DNA of 64,000 nucleotides from Longibacter salinarum (GCF_002554795.1 NZ_PDEQ01000001.1:744001-808000); one strand, 5' to 3'; positions 26,401 to 36,275 are shown, counted from the stretch's first letter. Program-made: numbers and translations. Notes: generated from the letters alone by a model not told the origin.

Positions 26401-27225
26401 TCAGTTACTGGATGATTCATCGGATGGATCGTCCTGGACGCTGGCGTCAAAAACAGGTTCGAAGTCCCGCAGCGGCATGCCGGCGTGGGCGGTATCGTCC
26501 TCGGCACGCTCAAGCTCCAGTTCGTAGGCTACGCGGTCGCTGCGATAGTAACGGCGCTGAAAGTACACATACTTGCCGCCTCGAGAGCAGGAGGTGCGCT
26601 CAATAACGAGAACCGCGGTTCCGGGAGACACGTCGAGGTGAGACGCGACATCGTCCGGTGCGTTGGCAGCGGTAATGCGATAATGCCCCCGCGTGATTGG
26701 GATGTCGTAGTCCTGCTCCAGGATCCCGTAGATGGTTTCATGCTCGAGGTCATGTCCATCGAGAAGCGACGCGTAAAACGCCGGCATCCACGTACGGTCG
26801 AATGCGATGGGCGCTCCGTCGCCGAGACGAAGGCGGTCGAGTCGAACCAGTCGTGCGTCCAGATCCTGGTCTAGCCGTGATGCAACATACCCTGGCACCT
26901 TCTCCGGCTCGAAGTGCGTGACGCGAGACGACGCCTCCAGCCCCGCCTGCGCCATGTCCTGCGCAAAATCTGTCAGGCGAACGAGCCCCTGCGTCTCGTG
27001 ACGTTCTTCGACGAAGGATCCGAGCCCCTGCCTCCGGTAGATATATCCCTCGTGCTCCAGCGTCTGCAGGGCTCGACGAACCGTCACGCGGCTGACATCG
27101 AAGGTGGTGCCCAGTTGCTTTTCGGAGGGTAACTTCTCGTCGACCTCGTACACCCCGGTTTCGATTTGCTCGCGAAGGTAATCGCTGATTTGTTCATGGC
27201 GAGGACGTCCGGATTCAAGTTCCAT
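26401..27225 (-). CDS. GntR/HutC-family transcriptional regulator
   Basis: A 274-residue regulator. Residues 8-70 form the winged helix-turn-helix DNA-binding domain (PRHEQISDYLREQIETG, KLPSEKQLGTTFDVSRVTVRRALQTLEHEGYIYRRQGLGSFV). The C-terminal UTRA ligand-binding domain spans about 95-240, with MPAFYASLLDGHDLEHETIYGILEQDY and YRITAANAPDDVASHLDV. Ligand unknown. I chose ATG 27223-27225 (MELESGRPRHEQ), because the upstream frame extends into the dispersed repeat copy. It probably controls the rhodanese/ZIP genes 37 bp downstream, which is inference. Confidence 0.9.
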   Translation of the reverse strand: MELESGRPRHEQISDYLREQIETGVYEVDEKLPSEKQLGTTFDVSRVTVRRALQTLEHEGYIYRRQGLGSFVEERHETQGLVRLTDFAQDMAQAGLEASSRVTHFEPEKVPGYVASRLDQDLDARLVRLDRLRLGDGAPIAFDRTWMPAFYASLLDGHDLEHETIYGILEQDYDIPITRGHYRITAANAPDDVASHLDVSPGTAVLVIERTSCSRGGKYVYFQRRYYRSDRVAYELELERAEDDTAHAGMPLRDFEPVFDASVQDDPSDESSSN

Positions 27226-27383
27226 GGGGGGACCCGTTTGGGCAGAAAGAAAACGGTCTAAGAGACGACCAGCCGGAGGCACCCGACTTTGGTGGCGATA
27301 CACGTAATAACAGGTCGAAACTACTGGAAGGTTCCACACGCTCAGAACATTCTTCGTCCAGAAGCTCATCCGTCGAGATGCCG

Positions 27384-27875
27384 TACCTGACACGTTCACT
27401 CGAGCGTGGGTCATTTCAGCACTCCCCGGCGCAGCTGCTCCGAAATGTACGGGAGGATGTGGGTATGAGAGTGTGAGGGTGCGTCATGGTCGACGATCAT
27501 GCTGAATCCAAATGATCGTCTCCGGATGCCGTGCCTCGGATGTGGGGCCGACTCGATCGAAAAAAGGAAAGAGACGCAGGAATCAACGTTTTCTGCCACC
27601 TTCACAACCTGTTTGGCGGATGGATCGCGAGATCAACCAAGCCTTGTATTGCGAACGGAGCGAGGACCGACCGGCGGGAGGTCCGTACCGTTGGATCGCC
27701 GAAGGCTGTCCGCCAAACAGGTTCTCACGCCTGCGAAACGCTTACACAGACGCTCGTGACCCCGACATTGTCATTTGGATTTGGTATAACGCCTCATTTC
27801 CGAGACGCATGAGATCCGTTTTTCGATGACATATGGAGACATTCCGGTTTGATATCAAAACGGTCCGGTAGCTAG
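27384..27875. repeat. Dispersed repeat, copy 1 (about 492 bp)
   Basis: This block is closely similar to 39499-40069. Long runs are identical, such as GATCAACCAAGCCTTGTATT and GTCCGTACCGTTGGATCGCC. Each copy contains internal inverted repeats: AACCTGTTTGGCGGA (27607-27621) pairs with TCCGCCAAACAGGTT, and AATCCAAATGA pairs with TCATTTGGATT near the ends. This copy lacks an 83-bp segment that copy 2 has. Short reading frames inside are broken or without known relatives. Nature unknown: non-autonomous mobile element or structured RNA. Confidence 0.85.
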
Positions 27876-27920
27876 CCGTCGAGAATGAACATTGAGCCCA
27901 ACTATATATCGCCATAGAGA

Positions 27921-27970
27921 AAGCCGAGACGTACCATCAAAGGCGTGTGCCCACGATGGCGTCTCGGCTT
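27921..27970 (+). other. Strong hairpin after repeat copy 1
   Basis: Arms AAGCCGAGACG at 27921-27931 and CGTCTCGGCTT at 27960-27970 pair perfectly, with an inner CCATC/GATGG pair and a 16-nt loop. No T-run follows on either strand. The position 45 bp after the repeat end could mean a separate RNA element or a terminator of unusual type. Confidence 0.65.
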
Positions 27971-28038
27971 ACGATTGAACGACCGTCGGTTGGAGACGGC
28001 ATTCGAGATGTACGATAGATCTATCTTGCGGAATCCGC

Positions 28039-28383
28039 TCAGGTCACCGTCGAAGAAATTCGGTTCACCCATGAATCGCGATCCTCCCCACCCGGCCTCC
28101 CGTCCAGACTCTGTTCAGATCCGTTGGTTGAGTTTCGCATCGATCGAAGTCGGCTTTTCAACTCAGCCCAATCATTTTCCAGCTTCTCAATTAAGCGGCT
28201 GCGCGTCGCGTCCGAAAGCGTCTCGTAGGCACTCCCTCGGAGTGCACGCAGTGCTCGCGCGTGATGACGCAATGCGCGTCGAACGTCGTCTTCTCGCCAT
28301 GAATCCACCGACTGCGAGGAGCCGGAGGACCGAGAGAGCGAGAACGGCAACGATGTTCCTGAGGGCGTCGTGGAAGCGCTCAT
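28039..28383 (-). CDS. Possible small hypothetical protein
   Basis: An uncertain 114-residue reading frame. The middle part, WREDDVRRALRHHARALRAL then SDATRSRLIEKLENDWAELKSRL, looks like two amphipathic helices with plausible amino-acid use. The first 25 and last 25 residues are Ser/Gly-rich. I see no recognisable family, and the opposite strand is also open. It lies alone in a non-coding stretch. It may be a genuine small gene, a gene fragment, or noise. Confidence 0.3.
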   Translation of the reverse strand: MSASTTPSGTSLPFSLSRSSGSSQSVDSWREDDVRRALRHHARALRALRGSAYETLSDATRSRLIEKLENDWAELKSRLRSMRNSTNGSEQSLDGRPGGEDRDSWVNRISSTVT

Positions 28384-29219
28384 TCGTCGAGGGGATTTGA
28401 TGAGAAAAGGTCAATCGACTGCTTCAGGCTACGGCAAAATTACCGGTACGTGACATTAGTCCATATATGAAGTGGAAGCGGTTCCAGAAGGGTCATGTTG
28501 ATCATTGCAATCCCTGGCGCCTCGACAGCCCCAGGCCATGTTGCTGTTGCTTATGCTACGGAAGCCGTGTGTGTTGTGCTTCAGGCAATCATCAAGCCAT
28601 CGCAATGAAATGGCTAATCATGTATGCGGGGAATCCCCCACACGGGCGTCGGTCTCCGGTGCATGTCGTCAATCAGACCGTCGGGGCGCTGCGACCTCTC
28701 CTCCGCAGCCACATGAAAATGCCCCCAGGTTAAACCGGATGCATCGTTCGCTCCGCGCCGTCATCCGTTCTCGCATGGCTGGCTCGCGGTTGCACAATGC
28801 ACGGACCGATCGTCTCAAAAACGATACACGCTTTCTTCGCGACAAACCATGGAGCGTGACGATGGCGGTACGTACGCTACGTTCCGTGGCCTAAGCCATC
28901 ACGGGCGACTCAGCATCCCTCCGTCGATATCGATTACGCCCGCAGATCATGAGACGAATCACAGGTCCAACGTGTCCAGTTGTCCGTTCGCCGTGCATCA
29001 ATGGCTGCTCTCTCGAACGAACGCACACGCCCCCCATTCGAATGTATTGATTTCCTTCGTCCCCACAAAGCGAATGGCAGTGCCGAAGATCGGGGACGGT
29101 CTCCCTTCTGCCCACAATCGTTCTGTGCGATGATGCGGTATCACGAAGGGCGTTCTCGTTTTCCGCAAACGAGACACGCAGCGCGCAGTCTGTCGTTCAG
29201 CACTCCATGAGGACGTTAC
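28384..29219. other. Non-coding stretch
   Basis: About 836 bp without a convincing gene. Short ORFs are rich in Arg, His and Pro and appear in several frames at once, as expected from non-coding DNA. I see no match to the dispersed repeat and no strong long hairpin here. It probably contains the promoter of the DUF89 gene near its right end. Confidence 0.4.
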
Positions 29220-29243
29220 GTGTGTGCAGACTTCGCATTGCAC

Positions 29244-30557
29244 ATGGATCACGCGCGGATCTCGCGGGTCGTTCTTTCCCGCCGAAGCCAGACTATTCAA
29301 AACCCTCTTCGCTTTCCCTTGCCTGTGTCCGCTGACGGTCGCTCCTCTATTGCGCCTCCCGCCCCGCTCCGTGGAATTGACAACTCCTCCTTTGCCCACT
29401 TCAGCATCGTAAAGCGTCTCCCCGAGATTCTGCGGCGGGTCCTGCATGACAATACGTTTCCTCCGGGTGTGGAAGAATCGCTGATGCGCTTGCACGCCGA
29501 GATTCCCGGCACTCCGCTCCATCCAATCGACGAGAAGGGCGCCCCGGATCTCGACGCGTGGGCAGCGCACATCGACAACCTAGACGGCGAAAACTGGCTC
29601 GAGGTACCATGGTTCTTTGCGGAAACGTACTTTTATCGCCGGATCGTAGCGGCAACCGGTTACCTTACGAAGCCGCTCCACCATGTCGACCCGTTTAGCT
29701 ATCAAAAATCGGCCGGCCTGCGAACGAACAGGGCGTCTATTCGACGATTTGCGCGAGTCGTGGAAGACGCTCTACGGGAGCGGCCTCTGACTCAAGAAGC
29801 GATGGGTGCCCTCCTTGCTCAAAGCCTCTGGGGAAACCGTGCGGACCTCAGCCTATGGGCGGCCGACGACGATGATCGAGGCCCTCTGGATCAATCCGAC
29901 GACCACCTCTTCGTTGACGATCGAGATCGCACGGCACGCCTTCTCCGGAACCACGCTCCAGATGCCCGTCTCCTGTTCGTTGCGGATAACGCAGGGCTCG
30001 AACTCGTGGGAGATCTCTGCCTCATCGACGGCCTGCTCACGGGCGGCATCGCTTCACAGGTGAGAATCCATGTGAAGTCGCACCCAACGTTCGTTTCGGA
30101 CGCGGTTCACGCAGATGTAGGCGCCACGATCACGTTTCTGCGCGACTCGATCAATCGCCACGCGCAAAAGCTCGGTGGACGCCTTCAAGAGCACGTAGAC
30201 GCGGGACGCATCGCGGTTGAGGACGACTTCTACTGGACCTCTCCTCTTCCACTCTGGGAGATGCCCGCCCGTATCAGTGAGATGATGCGAGAGCACGATC
30301 TGACAATTCTGAAGGGAGACGCAAATTATCGCCGTATGCTCGGCGATCGACACTGGCCGTACACGACCCCGACCGAGGTCGCGACAAGCTATCTTCCAGC
30401 CCCAACCCTGGCGCTTCGAACCATGAAGGCAGAAGTCGCCGTCGGTTTATCTCAGAACGATATGAATCGCGCCGCCCTTTCCGGCCAAAACTGGGCGACG
30501 AGCGGCGAATGGGGATTTGTCCAGCTGTCATCGCGCGGCGGTTCATCCTCGGCGTGA
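29244..30557 (+). CDS. DUF89/ARMT1-family damage-control phosphatase-like protein
   Basis: A 437-residue cytosolic protein of the DUF89 metal-dependent phosphatase family. The signatures are LLFVADNAGLELVGDLCLIDGLL (DNxGxE-type Asp-Asn) and LTILKGDANYRRMLGDRHW (KGDANYR), which bind the metal and phosphate. A helical N-terminal region contains WAAHIDNLDGENWLEVPWFFAETYFYRRI. Members hydrolyse misplaced sugar or metabolite phosphates such as fructose-1-phosphate. Substrate here is not known. The start is unclear: an in-frame GTG at 29220 and downstream alternatives exist, and the first 50 residues are not conserved. Converges on glgX with 61 bp between the stops. Confidence 0.85.
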   Translation: MDHARISRVVLSRRSQTIQNPLRFPLPVSADGRSSIAPPAPLRGIDNSSFAHFSIVKRLPEILRRVLHDNTFPPGVEESLMRLHAEIPGTPLHPIDEKGAPDLDAWAAHIDNLDGENWLEVPWFFAETYFYRRIVAATGYLTKPLHHVDPFSYQKSAGLRTNRASIRRFARVVEDALRERPLTQEAMGALLAQSLWGNRADLSLWAADDDDRGPLDQSDDHLFVDDRDRTARLLRNHAPDARLLFVADNAGLELVGDLCLIDGLLTGGIASQVRIHVKSHPTFVSDAVHADVGATITFLRDSINRHAQKLGGRLQEHVDAGRIAVEDDFYWTSPLPLWEMPARISEMMREHDLTILKGDANYRRMLGDRHWPYTTPTEVATSYLPAPTLALRTMKAEVAVGLSQNDMNRAALSGQNWATSGEWGFVQLSSRGGSSSA

Positions 30558-30618
30558 GTGTTCAAACTGCAAGACGAAATCCACGCAGAGGGGATCACCG
30601 CGTACGGCCGTGCGACGC

Positions 30619-32823
30619 CTACGTCTCGGGTTGGGACACGAGAACGAGTGTACTTCGTCCGGCCATGGGGTAGCGACTTACCTCTTCCAGGCGAGGCGCA
30701 TCCCCGATCGCGTACAGGTCGGAGGGGCTGGGCCGGGCCGTATCCGCTACTCGGTGCCAGCATGCACCCGTCGGTGGGTGGGGCAGCAACACATTCGCCG
30801 ATTCGGGCCCGGCGTGAAATACGGCGACGAGATCCGGACCTTGGGGATCGCGGATATGCATTCCAAGCGTCCGGGCGTTTGGATCGTGCCAATTTACCGT
30901 CCGCCCGCGAGCATCAAACCACTCGACGTCTTGAGAGCTGTAGGATCGTCCGGCGCGAAGCATGGGCAGTTGCTTGCGAAGACGAATCGCTTTCCGCGTG
31001 AACTGGACGAGATCGTCGTACGCCTCGCGCCGTTGCCAATCGAACCAGCTAGTCTCGTTATCCTGGCAATATGCGTTGTTGTTTCCGCGCTGCGTCCGGC
31101 GAAATTCATCTCCCCCAAGAAGCATTGGTACCCCTCGCGAGAGTAGCAGCGTGAGAAGCATGTTGCGAACCTGCCGATTCCTCGTACGCTCGATCAGAGG
31201 GTCGTCGGAGGGGCCTTCTACACCGTAATTATTGCTGTAGTTGGCATCCGTGCCATCCCGATTGTTCTCGCCATTCGCCTCGTTGTGCTTGTGGTTGTAG
31301 CTCACGAGGTCGTTCAGCGTAAATCCGTCGTGGCTGGCGATGTAGTTGACGCTCGAATGGGGACCTCGGCCGGACGATGCATACAGGTCGGCACTACCGC
31401 CCAATCGACTTGCAAGATCGCTCACAAGGCCTGCGTCACCTCGCCAAAAGCGCCGCACGGTATCGCGATACGGCCCGTTCCACTCCGCCCACCGGTCGCG
31501 CGAGAACGAGCCGACCTGGTACGCCCCAGCCGCATCCCAGGCTTCCGCGATGATCTTCACATCGCGCAAAATGGGGTCCTCGGCGATGCGCTCCGTCAGC
31601 GGGGGATCCGCGAGGAGGCTTCCATCCTGGTCCCGGCCGAGAACGGAGGCGAGGTCAAATCGGAAGCCATCCACATGCATCTCCATGACCCAGTATCGTA
31701 GCGAATCAAGGATGAGATCACGCACGACGGGATGATCGGCTTTGACCGTGTTGCCGGTCCCCGTAAAGTCACGGTACCATTGTCGGTCCTCCTCAAGCAG
31801 ATAGTAAATCGAGTTTTCCAGCCCACGCCACGAGAACGTCGGACCGAGGTGATTCCCTTCCCCGGTATGATTAAACACGACATCCAGAATCACCTCGATA
31901 CCGGCAGCGTGCAGGGCATGAACCATCTGCTTAAACTCCAGCACCTGCTCGCCGCTCGTACCCGCACTGGAGTAGCGGCCTTCCGGCGCCATAAACGCAG
32001 CTGGATTGTATCCCCAGTAATTGGTGAGCGGCTCTCCGGTCACCGGATTCGCCCGAGTCAACTCCCGGGGGTTGAACGCCTGTACTGGAAGGAACTCGAC
32101 CGCTGTAACGCCGAGCGACTGCAGATATGGAATCTTTTCAATGATACCGCGATAGGTGCCCGGATTGGCGACCCCACTCGACGCGTGTTGCGTAAAACCA
32201 CGCACGTGGATCTCATAGATGATCGTGTCCGACCACGGGTGACGAAGTAGCGTATCACCTTGCCAGTCAAAGTGCTCTCCTGTGATGACGCACTTCGGGG
32301 TTTCGGCGGCGTTATCGTGCTCGTCTGCGTCCCATCCCCCGCCTTCGTCGGATCGGTGGAATCCGCGCGCCTTCTGAAAGTCCCAGTTTTCCGTGCCAGC
32401 GATCGCCCGCGCATATGGGTCGATGAGAAGCTTGTGCGGGTTGAACCGGTGTCCACGCCCGGGGGCCTGAGGCCCGTCCACGCGATACCCGTACAACGTT
32501 CCCGGAGCCAGCCCCTCGACCCAGACGTGCCAGATATCACCGGTCCGGTTGGCCGTTGGATCGAGCCCGATGACCTGTGACGGCTCTCCATGCAAGGGCT
32601 TCTCATAAATCTCCAGCCAGACCTGCGTAGCATGACGGCTGAAGAGAGCGAAATTGACGCCTCCATCTCGGATTTCGGTACCCAGTGGAAGTGGCACGCC
32701 GACGCGAACGCTACCGGTTTCGAGAAGTCCCTCCGCAAATGCCCGGTAGCCGTGCCCTCGCTCTTTGCGGGCACGTTCAACGGCAGCAACGAATTCAGCT
32801 GAATCGTTCGATTCGGTAGACAT
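30619..32823 (-). CDS. glgX: Glycogen debranching enzyme GlgX
   Basis: A GH13 isoamylase-type enzyme of 734 residues that cleaves alpha-1,6 branches of glycogen or limit dextrin. The N-terminal carbohydrate-binding/isoamylase domain begins at about residue 40 (PLPLGTEIRDGGVNFALFSRHATQVWLEIYEKP). The barrel contains LDVVFNHTGEGN, DGFRFDLASVLGRD with the nucleophile Asp, KIIAEAWDAAGAY with the acid Glu, and IASHDGFTLNDLV with the transition-state Asp. All catalytic residues are kept. I chose ATG 32821-32823 (MSTESNDSAEFV); 36 residues upstream are unlike the family. Confidence 0.95.
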   Translation of the reverse strand: MSTESNDSAEFVAAVERARKERGHGYRAFAEGLLETGSVRVGVPLPLGTEIRDGGVNFALFSRHATQVWLEIYEKPLHGEPSQVIGLDPTANRTGDIWHVWVEGLAPGTLYGYRVDGPQAPGRGHRFNPHKLLIDPYARAIAGTENWDFQKARGFHRSDEGGGWDADEHDNAAETPKCVITGEHFDWQGDTLLRHPWSDTIIYEIHVRGFTQHASSGVANPGTYRGIIEKIPYLQSLGVTAVEFLPVQAFNPRELTRANPVTGEPLTNYWGYNPAAFMAPEGRYSSAGTSGEQVLEFKQMVHALHAAGIEVILDVVFNHTGEGNHLGPTFSWRGLENSIYYLLEEDRQWYRDFTGTGNTVKADHPVVRDLILDSLRYWVMEMHVDGFRFDLASVLGRDQDGSLLADPPLTERIAEDPILRDVKIIAEAWDAAGAYQVGSFSRDRWAEWNGPYRDTVRRFWRGDAGLVSDLASRLGGSADLYASSGRGPHSSVNYIASHDGFTLNDLVSYNHKHNEANGENNRDGTDANYSNNYGVEGPSDDPLIERTRNRQVRNMLLTLLLSRGVPMLLGGDEFRRTQRGNNNAYCQDNETSWFDWQRREAYDDLVQFTRKAIRLRKQLPMLRAGRSYSSQDVEWFDARGRTVNWHDPNARTLGMHIRDPQGPDLVAVFHAGPESANVLLPHPPTGACWHRVADTARPSPSDLYAIGDAPRLEEVSRYPMAGRSTLVLVSQPET

Positions 32824-33082
32824 GATAGGTAAGCTATTTCCCCGTTCGCGACAACGACCACAAACAGCGGCGGCGCCCTCCGAACGACCCAGGCCCGAAA
32901 GCCAGGATCGCCACGTAGAAGGACGCCGCAATATACGCTATGTACGGGAGAAATGTGCGTTACGCCTCTCTCCAGTTACGCAACGCACGTCACCCCACGA
33001 AGGAGCGTAGACGCTGTAGCCCGCCAGGAACGGCCGGCATAGGGAGAATCAAAGTTATTCATTCGGCACACTTGGATGTCTA

Positions 33083-35458
33083 TCATGCTTCGATGATGCT
33101 GATAATCAGACGCGTTGTCCGATCAATTTCGACGATGCGTTCAACCAGTGTTTCTGCTGCTACGGGTGCAATCAATCCTTGCCGTTTGCGATAAATGATG
33201 TCCAGTCGGGCCTCCTCAAGATCCACGAGGAAACTGCGAAGGACTTCGGCTTTTGCTGTGGCCGTCGGCGCATTTTTCAAAACATCCGGGAGTGATCCTG
33301 CCGTTACCGAGTCTGTAACCGAAGCTTGACTGTCCAGCGGGGCGGACACGGAAGTGCTGCTTGACGTTGTGCTGGTTGTGTCCGGCTCCGCCTCCCCGGT
33401 GCTGTCCACCGAATCCGGTGCCTGTGACTGGATCACATCGGCAGACAACGGCGGCGCAGGTTCCGTAAGGGAGAGACGCTCAAGGTAAGATGCCAGCCCC
33501 TTCCGTTGACGCTTGTACAGCGGACGAAGCAGGCTTGACAGGGCATCTCGGTCCCGGCGAACGAACACCGGAATCTCATCGAGTGGTGCTTTCACGTCCA
33601 ACTCCATGTCGCCGGGATACACGTCCTGGCTCCACAGGTGCATCCACTCTCCCGGGGGGAGATAAACGCGTCGCGCCGTCGTACTATCCGTAATCGGTGC
33701 CACAAGTACATCGGGCCCCAGAAAATACTGATCTTCCCGATCCGTACGGTTCGCTGAACGCGGGACTTCCAGCATCAGCGGTCGCATGACGGGAGTGCCC
33801 GTTTCTTTCGCCGTCTTGTACTGATGCCAGAGATATGTGCTCAGGGACGAATGCAGTCGCGAGTAGCGGCGAATGATCGACGCCATTTCGGGGTCGGCCA
33901 ACCAGGACTCGACGCCATACGAAGCGTCGAGATGCATGGACGGCGTGAACGCCTGAAATTGAATCCATCGGGCGAGCGCGGATCGATGGACCGTCGTCGA
34001 ATCCGTCGTCGGCGTGGCGGTCCACAGGGGAACGCCAGCAAAGCCAGCGCTCTGAGCACTGATCACAGCAGCCGGTAGTCCGGTCGTCGAGTCAAAATCT
34101 GCTGTCCATCCCTTCGACTGCACTAAGCTCAACGCTCTGGATGCGCCGGCATCAACGGCACGACCGGCGATGACAGGATGCTTCATTCCGGCGTCCTTAA
34201 ATGCTTTTCTCGTACCATGGACATAGCGTTGGCGCCACGTTCGCCAGAGGCTCGACTCGGCTTCTCCGCCGTGATACAGTCCGCTGTCCGGCAATGCCAC
34301 CTCGTTGAGAATCACACCATTCACGTCTGCGCGGGCAAGTTGGGCGACGTGATTCGTCCACCAGGACTCGGACTCGGGATGCGTGAAGTCGACGAGAGCA
34401 ACACGGGCCGAGTCGCGATCGATGGTAGACGAGTCGTCACGCTGTGGTCGAGACGGCGATGGCATCATCAGGGGTGCCCCGGTGCTATCCGCCACCAGGA
34501 GTTGGCGGGCGGCCGCTTCTTCGAACGCGGACGTCCCGGATCGAACGAGCGGCCACACATCGGCCATCACGTTGAAACCCGCATCACGGAGCTCCGCTAC
34601 GGCCATAGCCGTCGAGGCACCTGTGTCCCGCGTCGACGTGAGCTGAGCGGAAGACGTCGCCCATGCTTCATCGACAACATACGCAGACGAAGCGACGTCA
34701 TACGCGCGGAGAAGCCGAGTGTCACGCTCAATTTTGTCCAGAGCGTCGAGGTTGTGGCGATGCTTCCAGACGCCGTACTGAGCCGTCGGCGGCAGCCCCA
34801 TCCGTCCGGTGGACTCCGTAAATCGAGCAATGATTTCTGCCGGCTCGGGCGCGGTGTAAAAGTGGAATGTCACCGTCGCGCCCTCCGCCCAGAAGGTGAA
34901 CAGGTCGGTCGATGTGCCGAAGTCGAGGCGGAAGTCTCCTTCGGTTGGGAGATAGACACCGTAGCCTCGACTACTGAGCGCAAACGGGACCACACTCGAA
35001 TCCCGACGGCTGTCGAGCGCCGTACCTCGTCGGTCGAGCCTCGCGGATCCTGTAGCATGGCTGTAAAACCGCTCGTCGTCCGACGGGACGAAACCGTATC
35101 CGATTCGCTCGATGTCGGGCGGTCCTTCAATCGTAACCTTGCTCACCGTCTGGCCCGTCTCCACGCTGATGCGCAGAGGCGTGCCCCGCTCCGTCAGCGC
35201 AGCATAGACACCGGGCTTGCCATCTACAGCGTCCGCGCTTACGACGCGTTCCCAGACTCCACTGAAGTAGAGGCCAAATGAGGCAGACTTGTTTGCCCGC
35301 GGCGGGGCTCCGATAACAGACCGCGTATTGTCATCGAGCTTCAGGTTGATGCGAAATGGCTCCGGGTCGATAGAGACTGGTTGTGCAGTAACCGGCAGCA
35401 TCGCCAGAGCGAGAACGGCTGCAGCAGAAATACCAGACCGAATGAAGGCGCGAAGCAT
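33083..35458 (-). CDS. Exported glycoside hydrolase family 31-like protein, altered nucleophile motif
   Basis: A 791-residue secreted protein with signal peptide MLRAFIRSGISAAAVLALAMLPVTAQ. Family 31 features are RIGYGFVPSDDERFYSHATGSARLDRRGTALD, GLPPTAQYGVWKHRH and the end-of-barrel block MRPLMLEVPRSANRTDREDQYFLGPDVLVAPI followed by VYLPPGEWMHLWSQ. The catalytic nucleophile region (usually DMNE or similar) reads VILNE at about 382-386, so the Asp is Ile. A late WTADFDS may retain the acid/base Asp. A Ser/Thr-rich linker and a helical C-terminal region of about 60 residues follow. Probably an atypical or non-hydrolytic homologue. The two Met codons at the start differ by one residue. Confidence 0.83.
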   Translation of the reverse strand: MLRAFIRSGISAAAVLALAMLPVTAQPVSIDPEPFRINLKLDDNTRSVIGAPPRANKSASFGLYFSGVWERVVSADAVDGKPGVYAALTERGTPLRISVETGQTVSKVTIEGPPDIERIGYGFVPSDDERFYSHATGSARLDRRGTALDSRRDSSVVPFALSSRGYGVYLPTEGDFRLDFGTSTDLFTFWAEGATVTFHFYTAPEPAEIIARFTESTGRMGLPPTAQYGVWKHRHNLDALDKIERDTRLLRAYDVASSAYVVDEAWATSSAQLTSTRDTGASTAMAVAELRDAGFNVMADVWPLVRSGTSAFEEAAARQLLVADSTGAPLMMPSPSRPQRDDSSTIDRDSARVALVDFTHPESESWWTNHVAQLARADVNGVILNEVALPDSGLYHGGEAESSLWRTWRQRYVHGTRKAFKDAGMKHPVIAGRAVDAGASRALSLVQSKGWTADFDSTTGLPAAVISAQSAGFAGVPLWTATPTTDSTTVHRSALARWIQFQAFTPSMHLDASYGVESWLADPEMASIIRRYSRLHSSLSTYLWHQYKTAKETGTPVMRPLMLEVPRSANRTDREDQYFLGPDVLVAPITDSTTARRVYLPPGEWMHLWSQDVYPGDMELDVKAPLDEIPVFVRRDRDALSSLLRPLYKRQRKGLASYLERLSLTEPAPPLSADVIQSQAPDSVDSTGEAEPDTTSTTSSSTSVSAPLDSQASVTDSVTAGSLPDVLKNAPTATAKAEVLRSFLVDLEEARLDIIYRKRQGLIAPVAAETLVERIVEIDRTTRLIISIIEA

Positions 35459-35554
35459 CATCCAAGGCAACAGGCACAGGAAAGGGGAAGAGTCATTCCC
35501 CCGGCGGATAATCTCACGATCACCGATCAGATCCTGCAAGCATAGGACGGCAGA

Positions 35555-35932
35555 TCACAGAACCTCTATGCGTTTGGGGGAATGTGTTGATGTATTTTGC
35601 AAGCCCGGTGCCAACACTCTCCGCACCTCGAATCCGTCGTCTCTATCAGCTTCAATCGGTCGCAATTGAGCAGAGAATGACGACTGCGAGCCGTCTAGAT
35701 TTGAAACCCAGATATCCCGGGACAGCGGCGCCGCCGAGGCATCATTCTCGACATTCAGCGAGACATATGTCCAGCCGATCACCCCAGCGATGTAGGCCGT
35801 CGCTACGAGGACAATACCGGCGTACTGAAGCCATAAACGCAGTTTCCCCGACCCAAATGCCTCCCCCGTATATCTCTTTTCCTCCGCCTTCGGTTCTCCG
35901 TTGGCATGATCAGATACACTGCGATTGGACAT
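35555..35932 (-). CDS. Small membrane-anchored protein of unknown function
   Basis: A 125-residue protein with a hydrophilic N-terminus, one membrane helix (LRLWLQYAGIVLVATAYIAGVIGW, about 31-54) and a short extracytoplasmic tail of roughly 70 residues with no recognised domain. Its start is ATG 35930-35932 (MSNRSVSDHANG). An earlier in-frame ATG adds five residues. No similarity is evident. It lies on the same strand as the GH31-like gene, 96 bp upstream of it, but a link is speculative. Confidence 0.5.
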   Translation of the reverse strand: MSNRSVSDHANGEPKAEEKRYTGEAFGSGKLRLWLQYAGIVLVATAYIAGVIGWTYVSLNVENDASAAPLSRDIWVSNLDGSQSSFSAQLRPIEADRDDGFEVRRVLAPGLQNTSTHSPKRIEVL

Positions 35933-36275
35933 GGAAGATGAACCCATCGGACGGCCCGTTTCGGATTGCGTTTATTAACATTTGGCCAACGCGATGTTGA
36001 TGTCCAGGTTGCCGCCTCTCCTCGACTCTTCCCTACTTTGAACGACACTGTTGCATAATCGATATTCCGCGAGTCGTGATCATATGTATCACACGCCGTC
36101 TCAACGTGTATCACGCGACACAACCAGCTACATCATCATCGCACAATTAATGACACAGGAGTTTTTATTCTCGTTGGACTGCGGGCTCTACCGACTGTAT
36201 CTTGATGAATAGAGCGAGGTGAACGCTCTTATCCTGAGCCGGTTAGCGCGTTCGTCCATTCGGCGCACGTACCCT
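35933..36275. other. Divergent intergenic region
   Basis: 343 bp between the small membrane protein and the SulP-STAS-rhodanese gene. The AT content is higher than in the surroundings, as expected for divergent promoters. No strong hairpin or repeat is seen. The SulP frame stays open to an in-frame GTG at 36219, so its start could lie there. Confidence 0.4.

Noticed and set aside
27411-27605. Small minus-strand frame in repeat copy 1, similar to one in copy 2
   Set aside because: The similarity reflects the nucleotide repeat; reading frames are broken by indels between copies and no start or family supports a gene.
28505-28894. 129-codon frame in the gene-poor stretch
   Set aside because: Arg/Cys/His-rich product with several overlapping open frames and no conserved pattern.
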